The notes: a model not told the origin generated them from the letters alone. DNA of 62,839 nucleotides from Hoeflea sp. (GCA_002707605.1 PANK01000015.1:205989-268827), one strand, 5' to 3'; positions 25,772-34,309 are shown, numbered from the stretch's first letter. A program made the numbers and translations.

Positions 25772-25798
25772 CAAAAAATCGCGGGGATGATCCCCGCG
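25772..25798 (-). terminator. Intrinsic terminator after the DUF4942 methylase
   Basis: On the minus strand CGCGGGGATCATCCCCGCG (25780-25798) is a near-perfect dyad followed by ATTTTTTGC. It lies 23 bp after the methylase stop. Confidence 0.8.
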
Positions 25799-25820
25799 CT
25801 ATAACGCATATTCTGCGTTT

Positions 25821-27593
25821 TTACCATCTATTTTGAGCGCGCCCGTCCTTGTAGACGCTGACGATCACGGTGTTGACGTTGGTGCCCTGTTCCGAGAAGG
25901 CACCGGCGGGCAGGTCGGTCCACTTGGCCTTCATCCGCTCCATGAGAGCCTGGAAGGCTTTCGACTTCTTCGTCGTGCGCCATTCGGTGCCGGACGACAT
26001 CACCGCAACGAGCCGGCCGTCCGGTTTCAGGAACTTAAGCGCGTGGGTGACGTGGTCGATATCGCGCTCCCGATCGAACGGCGGGTTCATGACGACAAGG
26101 TCATAGATCGGGTTCGGCTCGATGGTGAGGAAGTCGGCGCAAGTGACGCGCCGGTGTCCTTGGTTCTCGAGCTGTGCGGCAAGGTGAGGCTGCATCTCGA
26201 TGCAGTCGGTATCCCAACCGCGGTTGATGGCCTCGGCCGCCAGGTTGCCGGTGCCGGCCGAAGGCTCGAGGACGAGAGGTGTGGTGTCTCGGTAGTCGAA
26301 GGGTCTGATTTTGTTCCAGACCTCTTCCGCGACCGCCGGCGGCGTGGGGAAGAAACCGAAATACTTCGCAGGCGCCGTCTTACGATTTTCAAGCGGATCC
26401 TCGTCGACGCCGTCGTTCATCTGGTCGCCGACCTGAGCACCGTAGTAGCCGGCCAGAATGCGGTTGACCTGGACGAGGAGATCTTTCCGGGTCATCCAAA
26501 GGTGCATGTTGCCGTTCTTGAAGATCCGGACTTTGAAGAAGGCGCTTTCGATTTCGCTCTGCGCACGCTCATGGGATCGCTTCTGGTCGATGTGCCAGAC
26601 GATGGATGCCGGGTCCATGAGGCGGCCGTGGCTGCCCTCAGGATCGTCTGAAACGCGGTTCTTGCGGTCGAGGACCAGGAAGATGCGTTCGATGTCCATG
26701 AGGCGCTGCTGTGAGCTGCCAGAACCGTAGCCATTCCATCCGCCCCAATCGTTGAAGCAGCGCTCGAAAATCACGCGGTTGCCGATCTTGAAGCCGTCGT
26801 GCGAACGAAAGCGGCGGTCCAGTTTCGTGAAGGTGTTCACGACCGAGCGTTGGAAGATCTCGTGAGACTGGCCAATGAGGCTTTCGACCGTAGCTTGGAT
26901 GTTTTCGACCGACACCGGCGGCAGGCCGCGCTGGACGTGACGCTCACGTTCGATCGTCTCGAGAGACGAGAGAATGTCCTCGATCCATCGGTCCGGGGCT
27001 TCGGTTTCCTTCTTGAGGGCGTTGATCATCGCGTTCCCGCAGGTGGTGAGCTTCGCCATCATGTCGTCGTTGACCACGCAAACACTTTCGAAATCGTGGG
27101 CGATGTCCTTGAGCTCACGGACAAAGCGGTTCGGCTCATCCCACCTATACCGATGTTCTTCATCGCTCTCGAGAAAGGCATTCAAAGATCGCTCGATCAT
27201 GTCGACAGCGCGCTCAATGGTGCCGTAGCGCGGCTCCTTGTGCTGCATCTGCTTTTCGAGCTCGGCGACGGCCGCCGAATCCATCAGGCTTTCGATCTTG
27301 GTCATGCGGATGACGTGCTCCCAGACCGTGATATCGATCAGCCGGCGCGCGGTTCGCATGTACTGCGTGTGATCGGGCAGGGTAACGGCGTCGTTGAAGG
27401 CTTTCACTTCCTGACTCGAGTCGTAGACACGGGACGGTTTGCCGGGGGCGGCCAGCTCCCACCGGTCAGCCGCCGCCTGAATGGCCTCGTGAGCCTCGCG
27501 GATTTTCTCGAATGCCACCTCATACAAGTCGATGGCGGCATTGCGGTGGGCGACGATCTGCTCGATCGTCTGGCGTGGCACGATGGCGTTCAT
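25821..27593 (-). CDS. DUF4942 / N6-adenine methyltransferase
   Basis: A 590-aa protein. The N-terminal about 370 residues are the helical DUF4942-type region. The C-terminal Rossmann methylase has LEPSAGTGNLA (motif I), a CADFL-like acidic site and NPPF (catalytic, in VVMNPPFDRERD). It probably methylates adenine in DNA. An AGGAGA box and a copy of the start-associated motif precede the ATG. Confidence 0.85.
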   Translation of the reverse strand: MNAIVPRQTIEQIVAHRNAAIDLYEVAFEKIREAHEAIQAAADRWELAAPGKPSRVYDSSQEVKAFNDAVTLPDHTQYMRTARRLIDITVWEHVIRMTKIESLMDSAAVAELEKQMQHKEPRYGTIERAVDMIERSLNAFLESDEEHRYRWDEPNRFVRELKDIAHDFESVCVVNDDMMAKLTTCGNAMINALKKETEAPDRWIEDILSSLETIERERHVQRGLPPVSVENIQATVESLIGQSHEIFQRSVVNTFTKLDRRFRSHDGFKIGNRVIFERCFNDWGGWNGYGSGSSQQRLMDIERIFLVLDRKNRVSDDPEGSHGRLMDPASIVWHIDQKRSHERAQSEIESAFFKVRIFKNGNMHLWMTRKDLLVQVNRILAGYYGAQVGDQMNDGVDEDPLENRKTAPAKYFGFFPTPPAVAEEVWNKIRPFDYRDTTPLVLEPSAGTGNLAAEAINRGWDTDCIEMQPHLAAQLENQGHRRVTCADFLTIEPNPIYDLVVMNPPFDRERDIDHVTHALKFLKPDGRLVAVMSSGTEWRTTKKSKAFQALMERMKAKWTDLPAGAFSEQGTNVNTVIVSVYKDGRAQNRW

Positions 27594-27608
27594 GGGTATC
27601 TCCTTGGT

Positions 27609-27622
27609 GCATGTTTGCAGGG
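27609..27622 (-). promoter_or_regulatory. Start-associated motif, copy 1
   Basis: GCATGTTTGCAGGG on the plus strand, a divergent copy, 15 nt before the ATG of the DUF4942 methylase. Confidence 0.6.
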
Positions 27623-27630
27623 TGTTGGGA

Positions 27631-27830
27631 TCAGCGCTTCGGCAACGACTTTGCCGGCATGGAGGCGGACGACCGGACAGACTTGATCGTCATCTCGCCG
27701 GCGCCGCAGCGATACTCGTTCGGGAAGAACGTGCCGTGGATGGTGTCCCGGAATTCCTCGACGGCGGAAGATCGGGTGACCTTCTTGTCGAAGCGGATCG
27801 GACGGTAACTTCGTGGGTGTGAGCCTTCAT
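27631..27830 (-). pseudogene. Small gene split between two frames
   Basis: GGAGATCCAG precedes ATG 27830, which opens MKAHTHEVTV; that frame then drifts into Ser/Arg-rich shadow. The frame one base back carries a sensible protein (IRFDKKVTRSSAVEEFRDTI, then HGTFFPNEYRCGAGEMTIKS) to the stop at 27631. The 200-nt span is one base short of a multiple of three near ACCGTCCG, so either a deletion or a -1 shift joins them. The only alternative ATG (27852) lies inside the regulatory motif. Confidence 0.5.
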
Positions 27831-27848
27831 CTGGATCTCCTGATTGTT

Positions 27849-27860
27849 GCATGATTGCGG
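27849..27860 (-). promoter_or_regulatory. Start-associated motif, copy 2
   Basis: GCATGATTGCGG, 18 nt before ATG 27830 of the small split gene. Confidence 0.7.
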
Positions 27861-27861
27861 T

Positions 27862-28923
27862 TTAGGACGGCGTCCTGCGCGACTTCTCGTCGAGCAGTTC
27901 CGCATACCTTTGATGGATGCTGTCGGGTGATAGGTGGTGCGACTTGAAGCCGTAGATCTCGGAGATTTTTTGCCGGACGGAGCTGAGGATTTCGGCTTCG
28001 TCGTCGGACAGCATGCGAGTGGGCCATCCCTTAACGTAGAGCATCGGCTTGGTTATCTGGGCTTCGATGTCCTTCCTGATGGACGCCCGCTGCTTTGCCA
28101 ATTTGAACGCGTCGCGAGCTTCGTCATCCAGGAGCTGCGGAGCAATGTCACCAAGCCACCGGGCGCCTTGAAAGGCGAAGCTGCTATCAATCTCCAACTG
28201 CACCATCCGGCGGTATAGATCGCGGCTTTCTCGCTGCTCGCTCGCGGCAACCATATCCTGCATGCTCGACATGATGCAGAATCGGCAGGAGACGCGTCCC
28301 ATGCCGAAGACGCGATATGCGGGATGAGGTCGGAGGCCCGAGGCGTCGATCATCTCGAACACCTCTCCGACCGAGAGGTCGATAATGGGTCGCCACGTCC
28401 ATACTCGGCTCTGGCGATCGCCATCCGCGACGAGCATGCGAGAACGAGCGGCGCTCTCTTCTCGGCGGACCCCTGTAACATTGATGATCGTTTGTCCCTT
28501 AAATCGCCGCTTGAGCTCCGCCATGATGACGTGAGTTTTGAGTTCGGAGGTGCAGAACCGCATAGCTGGCGTGGACCAGCAGGGGACAAGGGTTACAGTG
28601 CTCAACTGCTCATAGCGCGCTTGGCTGGAGCTCCATCGGCTCTCCCAGCGTTCCATGAGGCCCCCGGCTTTGCGGCGAACAACTACGAGCTCGCATTTCA
28701 GGTGGTCCGCCAGATCTTGGCAAACATGGATACTGTCGTTCCACTCAACCGACCCCAAATCTGCGTGGATCAATATCCGCGGGCCCACATGCCCCGCTTG
28801 ATCCAAGTGCGAAAAGGTTGCGAGGGCTGCGGCTTGGCTGTCTTTGCCGCCGGAAACGCCGATGGCGACGGGAGTGTTTTTTGCGATGAGGTCGCGAACT
28901 TCCTCAGTCAGGGCGACGCCCAT
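27862..28923 (-). CDS. PAPS-reductase/DndC-like ATP-pyrophosphatase family protein
   Basis: A 353-aa protein. The PP-loop GVSGGKDSQAAA is at about residues 21-32. Further Cys-containing motifs are PCWSTPAMRFCTSELK and RVSCRFCIMSS, which could ligate a cluster. Enzymes of this superfamily adenylate substrates in sulfate assimilation, tRNA thiolation and phosphorothioate (Dnd) systems. No other dnd genes are visible. ATG 28923 follows AAGGAGC. Confidence 0.85.
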   Translation of the reverse strand: MGVALTEEVRDLIAKNTPVAIGVSGGKDSQAAALATFSHLDQAGHVGPRILIHADLGSVEWNDSIHVCQDLADHLKCELVVVRRKAGGLMERWESRWSSSQARYEQLSTVTLVPCWSTPAMRFCTSELKTHVIMAELKRRFKGQTIINVTGVRREESAARSRMLVADGDRQSRVWTWRPIIDLSVGEVFEMIDASGLRPHPAYRVFGMGRVSCRFCIMSSMQDMVAASEQRESRDLYRRMVQLEIDSSFAFQGARWLGDIAPQLLDDEARDAFKLAKQRASIRKDIEAQITKPMLYVKGWPTRMLSDDEAEILSSVRQKISEIYGFKSHHLSPDSIHQRYAELLDEKSRRTPS

Positions 28924-28940
28924 GTTTCTGCTCCTTTGTT

Positions 28941-28955
28941 GCATAATTGCGGGGG
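28941..28955 (-). promoter_or_regulatory. Start-associated motif, copy 3
   Basis: GCATAATTGCGGGGG, 17 nt before the PAPS-reductase-like start. Confidence 0.7.
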
Positions 28956-28959
28956 TGTG

Positions 28960-28979
28960 GCCGGGCCCGGAAGCCCGGC
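28960..28979. repeat. Intergenic hairpin before motif copy 3
   Basis: GCCGGGC and GCCCGGC pair around CCGGAA. It has no U-tract. It lies between the stop of the XRE gene and the motif. Confidence 0.5.
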
Positions 28980-28993
28980 GCGGGTATCGCCGC

Positions 28994-29377
28994 TTACTTC
29001 GCGACTGCCTTGATCATCTTGATGAAGTCGGCCTTCCTCTCGTCATCGAGAGCACGGAAAGCGCGGAGTAGGGCAACCTCACTGTCGTCAGCGACATGTT
29101 CCGGGCTTTTCTCTGCCGCACCAATGCCATCAACGCCGCGAAATAGGGCTTCAATGTCCGTGTTGAGCGTGTGGCAGAACTCCACCATGCGGCTGGCACT
29201 TATGCGGTTGGTGCCCTTCTCATACTTCTGGACTTGCTGGAAGGTGATGCCGGCGGCATCGGCAAGCTTCTCCTGAGTCATCCCGCGCTGCAGGCGGATG
29301 AGGCGCAGGTTTTGGCCGACAATGGCGTCGACCTCGCGGACTGTTTTCGCATTCTCTGTCAGTGCAACATGGTTCAT
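28994..29377 (-). CDS. XRE-family transcriptional regulator
   Basis: A 127-aa protein. The HTH at about residues 24-60 is MTQEKLADAAGITFQQVQKY, with the typical KGTNRISASRM extension, as in alphaproteobacterial phage-type regulators. The C-terminal half is helical. It probably controls neighbouring phage genes. AGGAGATCAAC precedes ATG 29377. Confidence 0.88.
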   Translation of the reverse strand: MNHVALTENAKTVREVDAIVGQNLRLIRLQRGMTQEKLADAAGITFQQVQKYEKGTNRISASRMVEFCHTLNTDIEALFRGVDGIGAAEKSPEHVADDSEVALLRAFRALDDERKADFIKMIKAVAK

Positions 29378-29395
29378 GTTGATCTCCTTTCGGTT

Positions 29396-29410
29396 GCACA
29401 GTTGCGGGGG
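29396..29410 (-). promoter_or_regulatory. Start-associated motif, copy 4
   Basis: GCACAGTTGCGGGGG, 18 nt before the XRE regulator start. Confidence 0.65.
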
Positions 29411-29422
29411 TAGTCGGGGTGG

Positions 29423-30580
29423 TCAGAGGCGCTTGGGCATCTGAACCATGGTGACCTCCGGATTGGCGAGGTCACGGATAAGCATGGGCGATCCCTCATC
29501 GATGAGGCCAAACTCCACATGCCCTTCGATCTGGCCGAACATGTCGAGCATGTAGCTCGGGTTCACGCCGATGACGAAGTCGATCTCGTTGTCAGATCGG
29601 ATGGTCATTTCGGCCGAGCCGGCCGACACCTCGTCCAGCGTGAATGTCAGCTCGCCAGGCGCAAAGGTGAGCTTCACCGCCTTGCCTTTCTCGACGGCGA
29701 TCGAAGTGACCTGCTTGATGGCGTCGGCCATGGCGCGGGGACAGGCACTGGCCGTCATCGCGGGCTTAGTGGGGATGACACGGCTGTAGTCGGGGAACGT
29801 GCCGTCAACCAGCTTCGTGAGCAGGGTTTCCTCGGTGTCGAGCTCGAACTGCACCAGATCGTCAGTCGCGCGGATGGCGACGTTCTCCGGGCACTCTTTC
29901 CGCTTGAGCAGGCGGTGCAGCTCCTTGACCGCCTTGAGGGGGATGATGACGCCCTCGAGTCCTTCGGCACCCTCGGGGAGCTCGATGCTGAAACGGGAAA
30001 GACGATGGCCATCCGTCGCGACGAAGTCCATTCCGGAGGTTTCGCCGTCGGTGGTCGGGCACATGTAGATGCCGTTCAGGTAGTAGCGTGACTCCTCAGT
30101 GGAGATTGCGAAGCTGACCTTCTCGATGATCTTGAGCAGCTGAGCGCTGGGGATGGTGAAATACTGGTTGAGCTGCCGGATCTCCGTGTCGTTGATCGAA
30201 GGCAACTCCTCGTCGCGGTTCGCCACTTCGTTCAGCTTGACGTTCAGCTTCCCGATGGAAACCTGGCAGCCGTGTTCGAGCATCGTGAAGGTGACCTCAT
30301 CCGACTTCTTCGCCTTTTTGAGAAGGTTCAGACCGGTCTGGCAGTCGAAGACCGCAAGGAAGCCCTTCGGTGCCTGGCACCGGATGAAGGTGGTTGAGGT
30401 TAGGTCCAGCGAGGTCGCAGATATTGCGATCCCGCCGGGTGCGCTGCGGACGACGGCGGCATACAGGATTTCAACTTCAGCCTTTTTGTCGATGGCCTTG
30501 GATGCATTCGTGAGAGCGCGCAGGGCATCGTCGTGTGAGATGGTGACGGAAGCGGCTTCGATGGTGGAAAAGGCAGTCAT
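29423..30580 (-). CDS. DNA polymerase III sliding clamp (beta subunit) homologue
   Basis: A 385-aa protein, the full length of bacterial DnaN. The hallmark stretches are TEESRYYLNGIYM and ATDGHRLSRF in the middle domain, FPDYSRVIP in the third, and a C-terminus VQMPKRL close to the clamp's MPMR-type end. It would encircle DNA and tether polymerase or repair partners. No polymerase gene is visible in the window. Confidence 0.92.
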   Translation of the reverse strand: MTAFSTIEAASVTISHDDALRALTNASKAIDKKAEVEILYAAVVRSAPGGIAISATSLDLTSTTFIRCQAPKGFLAVFDCQTGLNLLKKAKKSDEVTFTMLEHGCQVSIGKLNVKLNEVANRDEELPSINDTEIRQLNQYFTIPSAQLLKIIEKVSFAISTEESRYYLNGIYMCPTTDGETSGMDFVATDGHRLSRFSIELPEGAEGLEGVIIPLKAVKELHRLLKRKECPENVAIRATDDLVQFELDTEETLLTKLVDGTFPDYSRVIPTKPAMTASACPRAMADAIKQVTSIAVEKGKAVKLTFAPGELTFTLDEVSAGSAEMTIRSDNEIDFVIGVNPSYMLDMFGQIEGHVEFGLIDEGSPMLIRDLANPEVTMVQMPKRL

Positions 30581-30598
30581 GGATATCTCCGTGGTGTC

Positions 30599-30612
30599 GC
30601 ATAATTGCGGGG
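30599..30612 (-). promoter_or_regulatory. Start-associated motif, copy 5
   Basis: GCATAATTGCGGGG, 18 nt before the sliding-clamp start. Confidence 0.7.
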
Positions 30613-30630
30613 TGGTGCGGCTGCACCCAT

Positions 30631-30650
30631 GACCGGCACGGATGCCGGTC
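30631..30650. repeat. Intergenic hairpin
   Basis: Perfect 8-bp stem GACCGGCA/TGCCGGTC with loop CGGA, between gene end (30671) and motif copy 5. Confidence 0.55.
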
Positions 30651-30670
30651 GCAGCTACAGTCGGGACTTT

Positions 30671-31441
30671 TCAAGCCTGCTCGGGGAGGAGGTAATCTGA
30701 CGGCTTGAACATGAGAAACATCGGGGGGCGTGCCGCCGCGCTGATCGGGTCCGGGCTGTCCAGGTCGTACTGTTCGCCGATCTCGAGGATGACCTTCTCC
30801 GGCATCTCGCCATCGAGGCGGGCCTTCTCGATAACTTCCTCGAAGTCGTCGACGAGCTCCTCATAGCTCCAGTGGTGCTTGGCAGCCTTGCGAGCATCTT
30901 CGTACCAGCGCTGTTTAGCGATCTTGGCGAGTACCGTGATTGCGGTGGCCCGCGGGTCTGGAAGCGTGTCTCCGGACGCGGCCGGGTGACCGTCGTGGAG
31001 GCAGTGTTCCATGATCAGCGGCACCACGTCCCAATCGTAGGACATGCAGTCGAAGGGCTCACCGGCCGTCTGACAGATGTCGTAGACCTTGAGGAGCCAC
31101 CCTGCGTATATATTGGAGCTCGCACTGCGTAGCTCCATGCTGCCGACACCCTCTCGATATGTGGCCCAGACATCGATCTTCTGATCGGTATCCGAGAGGG
31201 TGACGTCGTTGATCCACTCCCAGATGCAGAGAGCTGCCTCCATTTCGAGGTGGGTGAACGCGCCGAGCCGTCGAGCGAGGTCGGCGGTCAGTGCGACCTT
31301 GTTGCGAAGCTTGAGGAAACTGCAATCCGCCGGCGGCACCTCGCCGCTCTGGGCGTCGTAAATGTGGGTGTTGATCGCCTCATCAAGGGCTTCCTTGGTC
31401 TGGTCGATGACTTCGATATAGCTGTTGACGTGGTCGTGCAT
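30671..31441 (-). CDS. Hypothetical acidic protein
   Basis: A 256-aa acidic, helical protein from ATG 31441 (start MHDHVNSYIEVIDQTKEAL). No family was recognised. ATG 31441 was chosen because GGAGACACCT and the motif precede it. Confidence 0.65.
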   Translation of the reverse strand: MHDHVNSYIEVIDQTKEALDEAINTHIYDAQSGEVPPADCSFLKLRNKVALTADLARRLGAFTHLEMEAALCIWEWINDVTLSDTDQKIDVWATYREGVGSMELRSASSNIYAGWLLKVYDICQTAGEPFDCMSYDWDVVPLIMEHCLHDGHPAASGDTLPDPRATAITVLAKIAKQRWYEDARKAAKHHWSYEELVDDFEEVIEKARLDGEMPEKVILEIGEQYDLDSPDPISAAARPPMFLMFKPSDYLLPEQA

Positions 31442-31458
31442 AGGTGTCTCCGTTTTGC

Positions 31459-31472
31459 GCATGATTGCGGGG
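31459..31472 (-). promoter_or_regulatory. Start-associated motif, copy 6
   Basis: GCATGATTGCGGGG, 17 nt before ATG 31441. Confidence 0.75.
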
Positions 31473-31475
31473 TAT

Positions 31476-31670
31476 TCAGTTCGGTTTGTTGGTGGCTCTG
31501 TGGTCGAACTCAAGCACCTGAGTGAACTCTTCATCGCGCCTCAAAGTCACGAGATAGCCGGCTTCGAGCTCGAACTTCGCCAGATCGAGGGCTTCATCAT
31601 CTTGGCGGACGTAGCGAGCAAGGAATTCCTGGGATCGCTCGCCGCCCCAGATATCGCAGATGATCATCAT
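31476..31670 (-). CDS. Small hypothetical protein
   Basis: A 64-aa protein (MMIICDIWGGERSQEFLARY). GGAG lies 8 nt before ATG 31670. It lies four bases beyond motif copy 6. No family was recognised. Confidence 0.55.
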   Translation of the reverse strand: MMIICDIWGGERSQEFLARYVRQDDEALDLAKFELEAGYLVTLRRDEEFTQVLEFDHRATNKPN

Positions 31671-31683
31671 GGGCTTACTCCGA

Positions 31684-32169
31684 TCACTTCGTTTCTCCTT
31701 TCTCGATTTGCTGTAGGGCGGCCCGGCCGATCTTGAGCACATCCTGATCGTTCGGCGCGGCGAACAGGATCATGGCTATTTCCACGGCTTGCCGGGGATT
31801 GATGGTGTCATTCTCGCCGATCGGGTTGGCCTCATAGTGCTCCACCTCTTCGTCGACGGCATACTTTGAAACAGTGCCGTCTAACGTCTCGCCGCACTTC
31901 ATGCAGTGCGGGCAGGTGTCTTCGTTGATAGCGTCGGTGGCGCAGACGAAATGGTCTTCCTGCGTTTCCTCTGGGAGCAAAGGCTTCGCTGCACTCAGGA
32001 GCGCGTCGGCACACTCGCGACACCAGAGGTGAGCTTCGTCTGAGTAGATCGAGCCGCCTTTGGCATCCTTGAGGCTGAATTGGCCCACGATGTAATAGGC
32101 TTGGGGTGCAACGAAACCTTGCTGTTTTGCGAAGGACTCGAGGGCATGTGCCATTTGGAAAGCGTCCAT
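31684..32169 (-). CDS. Hypothetical protein with a zinc-binding Cys cluster
   Basis: A 161-aa protein from ATG 32169. WCREC and CPHCMKC spaced by about 40 residues form a probable zinc site. The rest is acidic. No motif copy precedes it; a GGAGCATAAGG-like box does. Role unknown. Confidence 0.6.
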   Translation of the reverse strand: MDAFQMAHALESFAKQQGFVAPQAYYIVGQFSLKDAKGGSIYSDEAHLWCRECADALLSAAKPLLPEETQEDHFVCATDAINEDTCPHCMKCGETLDGTVSKYAVDEEVEHYEANPIGENDTINPRQAVEIAMILFAAPNDQDVLKIGRAALQQIEKGETK

Positions 32170-32174
32170 AATCC

Positions 32175-32471
32175 TTATGCTCCATAGGGTGTTGCGAACA
32201 GCACGTATTCGCGCTCTTCGATGGTGATCGTCTCGAACCGGCAATCCATGATGCTTGCCAGCGTGTCGAAGTCGTCGGAGCGCATCGTCTCCTCCCGGAC
32301 GCTCTGGAAATCGTGATCGTCCTGATCGATCTCCCAAGCCTCCAGGTGCATATCGAGCCCGGCGATGTTGATGTGGGCCAAGAGCCGGCAGTCTGGATCG
32401 GGTTCCGGGCCGCAAGGGTTCCATTTCAGCGCTTCGAGCGGGATGCGGGGTGATGTGTTGGAGTTTGTCAT
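32175..32471 (-). CDS. Small hypothetical protein
   Basis: A 98-aa acidic protein, ATG 32471 overlapping the upstream stop. No family was recognised. Confidence 0.55.
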   Translation of the reverse strand: MTNSNTSPRIPLEALKWNPCGPEPDPDCRLLAHINIAGLDMHLEAWEIDQDDHDFQSVREETMRSDDFDTLASIMDCRFETITIEEREYVLFATPYGA

Positions 32472-32692
32472 CCGTCGCTGTCCTCAATCTCTTCAGCTTC
32501 GGCCATTTCCGCGGCAAGTTGGGCGAAGTGGGCCACGTCTTTGACGCCACACTCGAGTCGTGCGAGGTGGAGCAAATCGGTGATCAGATCCTTGATGTCG
32601 GTCTGGAGTTCGCCCTCGGCAGCATGAACCATTCGAAATCCCTCGATCGCTGCGTAAGCCCAGGCAGCTCGGTCGGAATTCGTCGGCGTCAT
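32468..32692 (-). CDS. Small acidic helical protein
   Basis: A 74-aa protein from ATG 32692. DIKDLITDLLHLARLECG and an acidic tail of Glu/Asp/Ala are consistent with a DNA-mimic or adaptor peptide, but nothing specific was recognised. 4-nt overlaps on both sides. Confidence 0.55.
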   Translation of the reverse strand: MTPTNSDRAAWAYAAIEGFRMVHAAEGELQTDIKDLITDLLHLARLECGVKDVAHFAQLAAEMAEAEEIEDSDG

Positions 32693-33486
32693 GGCGTCAC
32701 CTCGTTGTTGTTGGCGCCGATGACATTGAGCTCCTCGATCGAGGCGTAACACCGATCTTCGCCATGCTCGGTCTGCAAGGACTGGAGGCAGAGTTTCCAG
32801 TCTTCGGCTGTGGCGCGGACGATGTCGCCGTTGTCGGCGAGCATGATGTTGACCAGATCAACGGCGGATGCGGTTGCGCTCTCGATAGAGGCATGAGCCT
32901 CAGTCTTGATACCCGGCACGCTGAAATGCTCTGCGGTCAGGACGTAAATGCGGGCCGGCGTCGGCTGGGTGGGCTCAATCGAAGGCAATCCTGCCGAGAT
33001 CTCGCGGGCTTCTCGGATCATCACCATGAAGGCTTGGAGTTCTGAGCACAGGCGCTCGTCGTTGAAATCGGCGATGTAGTCGGCGACATCGTCGTATTCC
33101 TTCGATGCAGCGTGCTCCGGATCGCCGAACTCGTCCTCCGGGGTAGTGAAGCTGGCCATCCGGTGAACGAATTCTGCGAAACTGTCGGCTCTTTCCTTCA
33201 GGTCGCTCGGCGCTGACGGTTTCTTTCGACCGTCCAGCGAGTTGACGAAGGCAACGACGTCGCTGAACGCGCCAGCCCGGTGTTGCGACGTCCATTCCTC
33301 GGGGTCAGCAAGATAGGCGAGGGAGTGGCATCCCGGGCACTGGCCGGCCGGAACGATGCAGCCGGGGTCGAGACGCTGCTCGATATCCTCGATCATTTCG
33401 AGCTTTCCGGCCGGGGTGACGGTGCCGCAGTTATCGCAGCGGCAGGGAGCGTCTTCGCTCCGGTTTGCGAGATAGCATTCAGACAT
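32689..33486 (-). CDS. Hypothetical protein with N-terminal zinc ribbon
   Basis: A 265-aa protein. CRCDNC and CPGC (about residues 15-52) form a four-Cys zinc ribbon. The rest is acidic. GGAGATCAC precedes ATG 33486, and motif copy 7 lies 17 nt upstream. First of a four-gene overlapping unit. Confidence 0.65.
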   Translation of the reverse strand: MSECYLANRSEDAPCRCDNCGTVTPAGKLEMIEDIEQRLDPGCIVPAGQCPGCHSLAYLADPEEWTSQHRAGAFSDVVAFVNSLDGRKKPSAPSDLKERADSFAEFVHRMASFTTPEDEFGDPEHAASKEYDDVADYIADFNDERLCSELQAFMVMIREAREISAGLPSIEPTQPTPARIYVLTAEHFSVPGIKTEAHASIESATASAVDLVNIMLADNGDIVRATAEDWKLCLQSLQTEHGEDRCYASIEELNVIGANNNEVTP

Positions 33487-33503
33487 GTGATCTCCGTAGG
33501 TTT

Positions 33504-33520
33504 GCATGATTGCGGGGGGA
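33504..33520 (-). promoter_or_regulatory. Start-associated motif, copy 7
   Basis: GCATGATTGCGGGGGGA, 17 nt before ATG 33486. Confidence 0.75.
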
Positions 33521-33528
33521 GGGTGCTG

Positions 33529-33762
33529 TTATTCGTTCCACGAAACTCCAGCATCCGGGTATTTCTGCTCCATGGCGGCGACCATGGCGTTCGCCTCATC
33601 AAGCGTCAGGTTCTCGTGCTCTTCGATCATCTCGATCGCGCCGTCGTCGTCAGGCTCTGCGCTGACGGTGACGTCATAGAACTGGATGGGAGCGGGGATG
33701 TTGCTGGCGATGGTGCAGTCGCCACTCGGGGTGACGGCCATGCCGAAGACTTGGATCTCCAT
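33529..33762 (-). CDS. Small hypothetical protein
   Basis: A 77-aa acidic protein (MEIQVFGMAVTPSGDCTIA). It directly follows the next gene with one base between, so is coupled to it. No family was recognised. Confidence 0.55.
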   Translation of the reverse strand: MEIQVFGMAVTPSGDCTIASNIPAPIQFYDVTVSAEPDDDGAIEMIEEHENLTLDEANAMVAAMEQKYPDAGVSWNE

Positions 33763-33763
33763 G

Positions 33764-34309
33764 TCAGGCCGCCTTTGTCATCTTCCAGCGTGCCAGCTTC
33801 GGCGCGAGGTGCTGGCGCACCTCTTCGGAGAGAGTGATCGGGCGGATCTTCGTCCACTGCGAGCTCTCGATATTCTCGATCGACTTGCGGATTGTCTCGA
33901 CGGCTTCGAGAGCTGGGTGCATCTCCAGAATCTCCCTCAACTGCTTGAGCTGCATTTTGTCGTCTTCGACTTCGGTCCACTGGCACCGGCGATCCTTCAA
34001 TCCGTCGTAGGACTGGAAGCCCGCGCCATAGTCTCCGCCTGCCTCGTTATTGCTGACGTAATCGAGAGAATGCTCTTCCAGCATGGCAGTGCAATCGAGG
34101 TTGCCGTAGTTCACGTCATTGAAGTGAAAGGTCATCATCCATCCCTCCGACGCGCAGACGGCGATGACCAAGTCGAGGTCGCCGGCTACGTTCGACGGGT
34201 CGTCGAGGTTTCCGCCGTCGCATTCGATGGCTTCGATGATGTCGTTGAGAGCTTCGACGGTTTTGATCTCACCCCCAATCTCGAGGGTCACGTAGCATCT
34301 GTCTCCCAT
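33764..34309 (-). CDS. Hypothetical acidic protein
   Basis: A 181-aa protein. AGGAGTTCCCC precedes ATG 34309. Segments CASEGWMMTFHFNDVNYG and GGDYGAGFQSYDGL suggest a mixed alpha/beta domain. No family was recognised. Confidence 0.6.
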   Translation of the reverse strand: MGDRCYVTLEIGGEIKTVEALNDIIEAIECDGGNLDDPSNVAGDLDLVIAVCASEGWMMTFHFNDVNYGNLDCTAMLEEHSLDYVSNNEAGGDYGAGFQSYDGLKDRRCQWTEVEDDKMQLKQLREILEMHPALEAVETIRKSIENIESSQWTKIRPITLSEEVRQHLAPKLARWKMTKAA

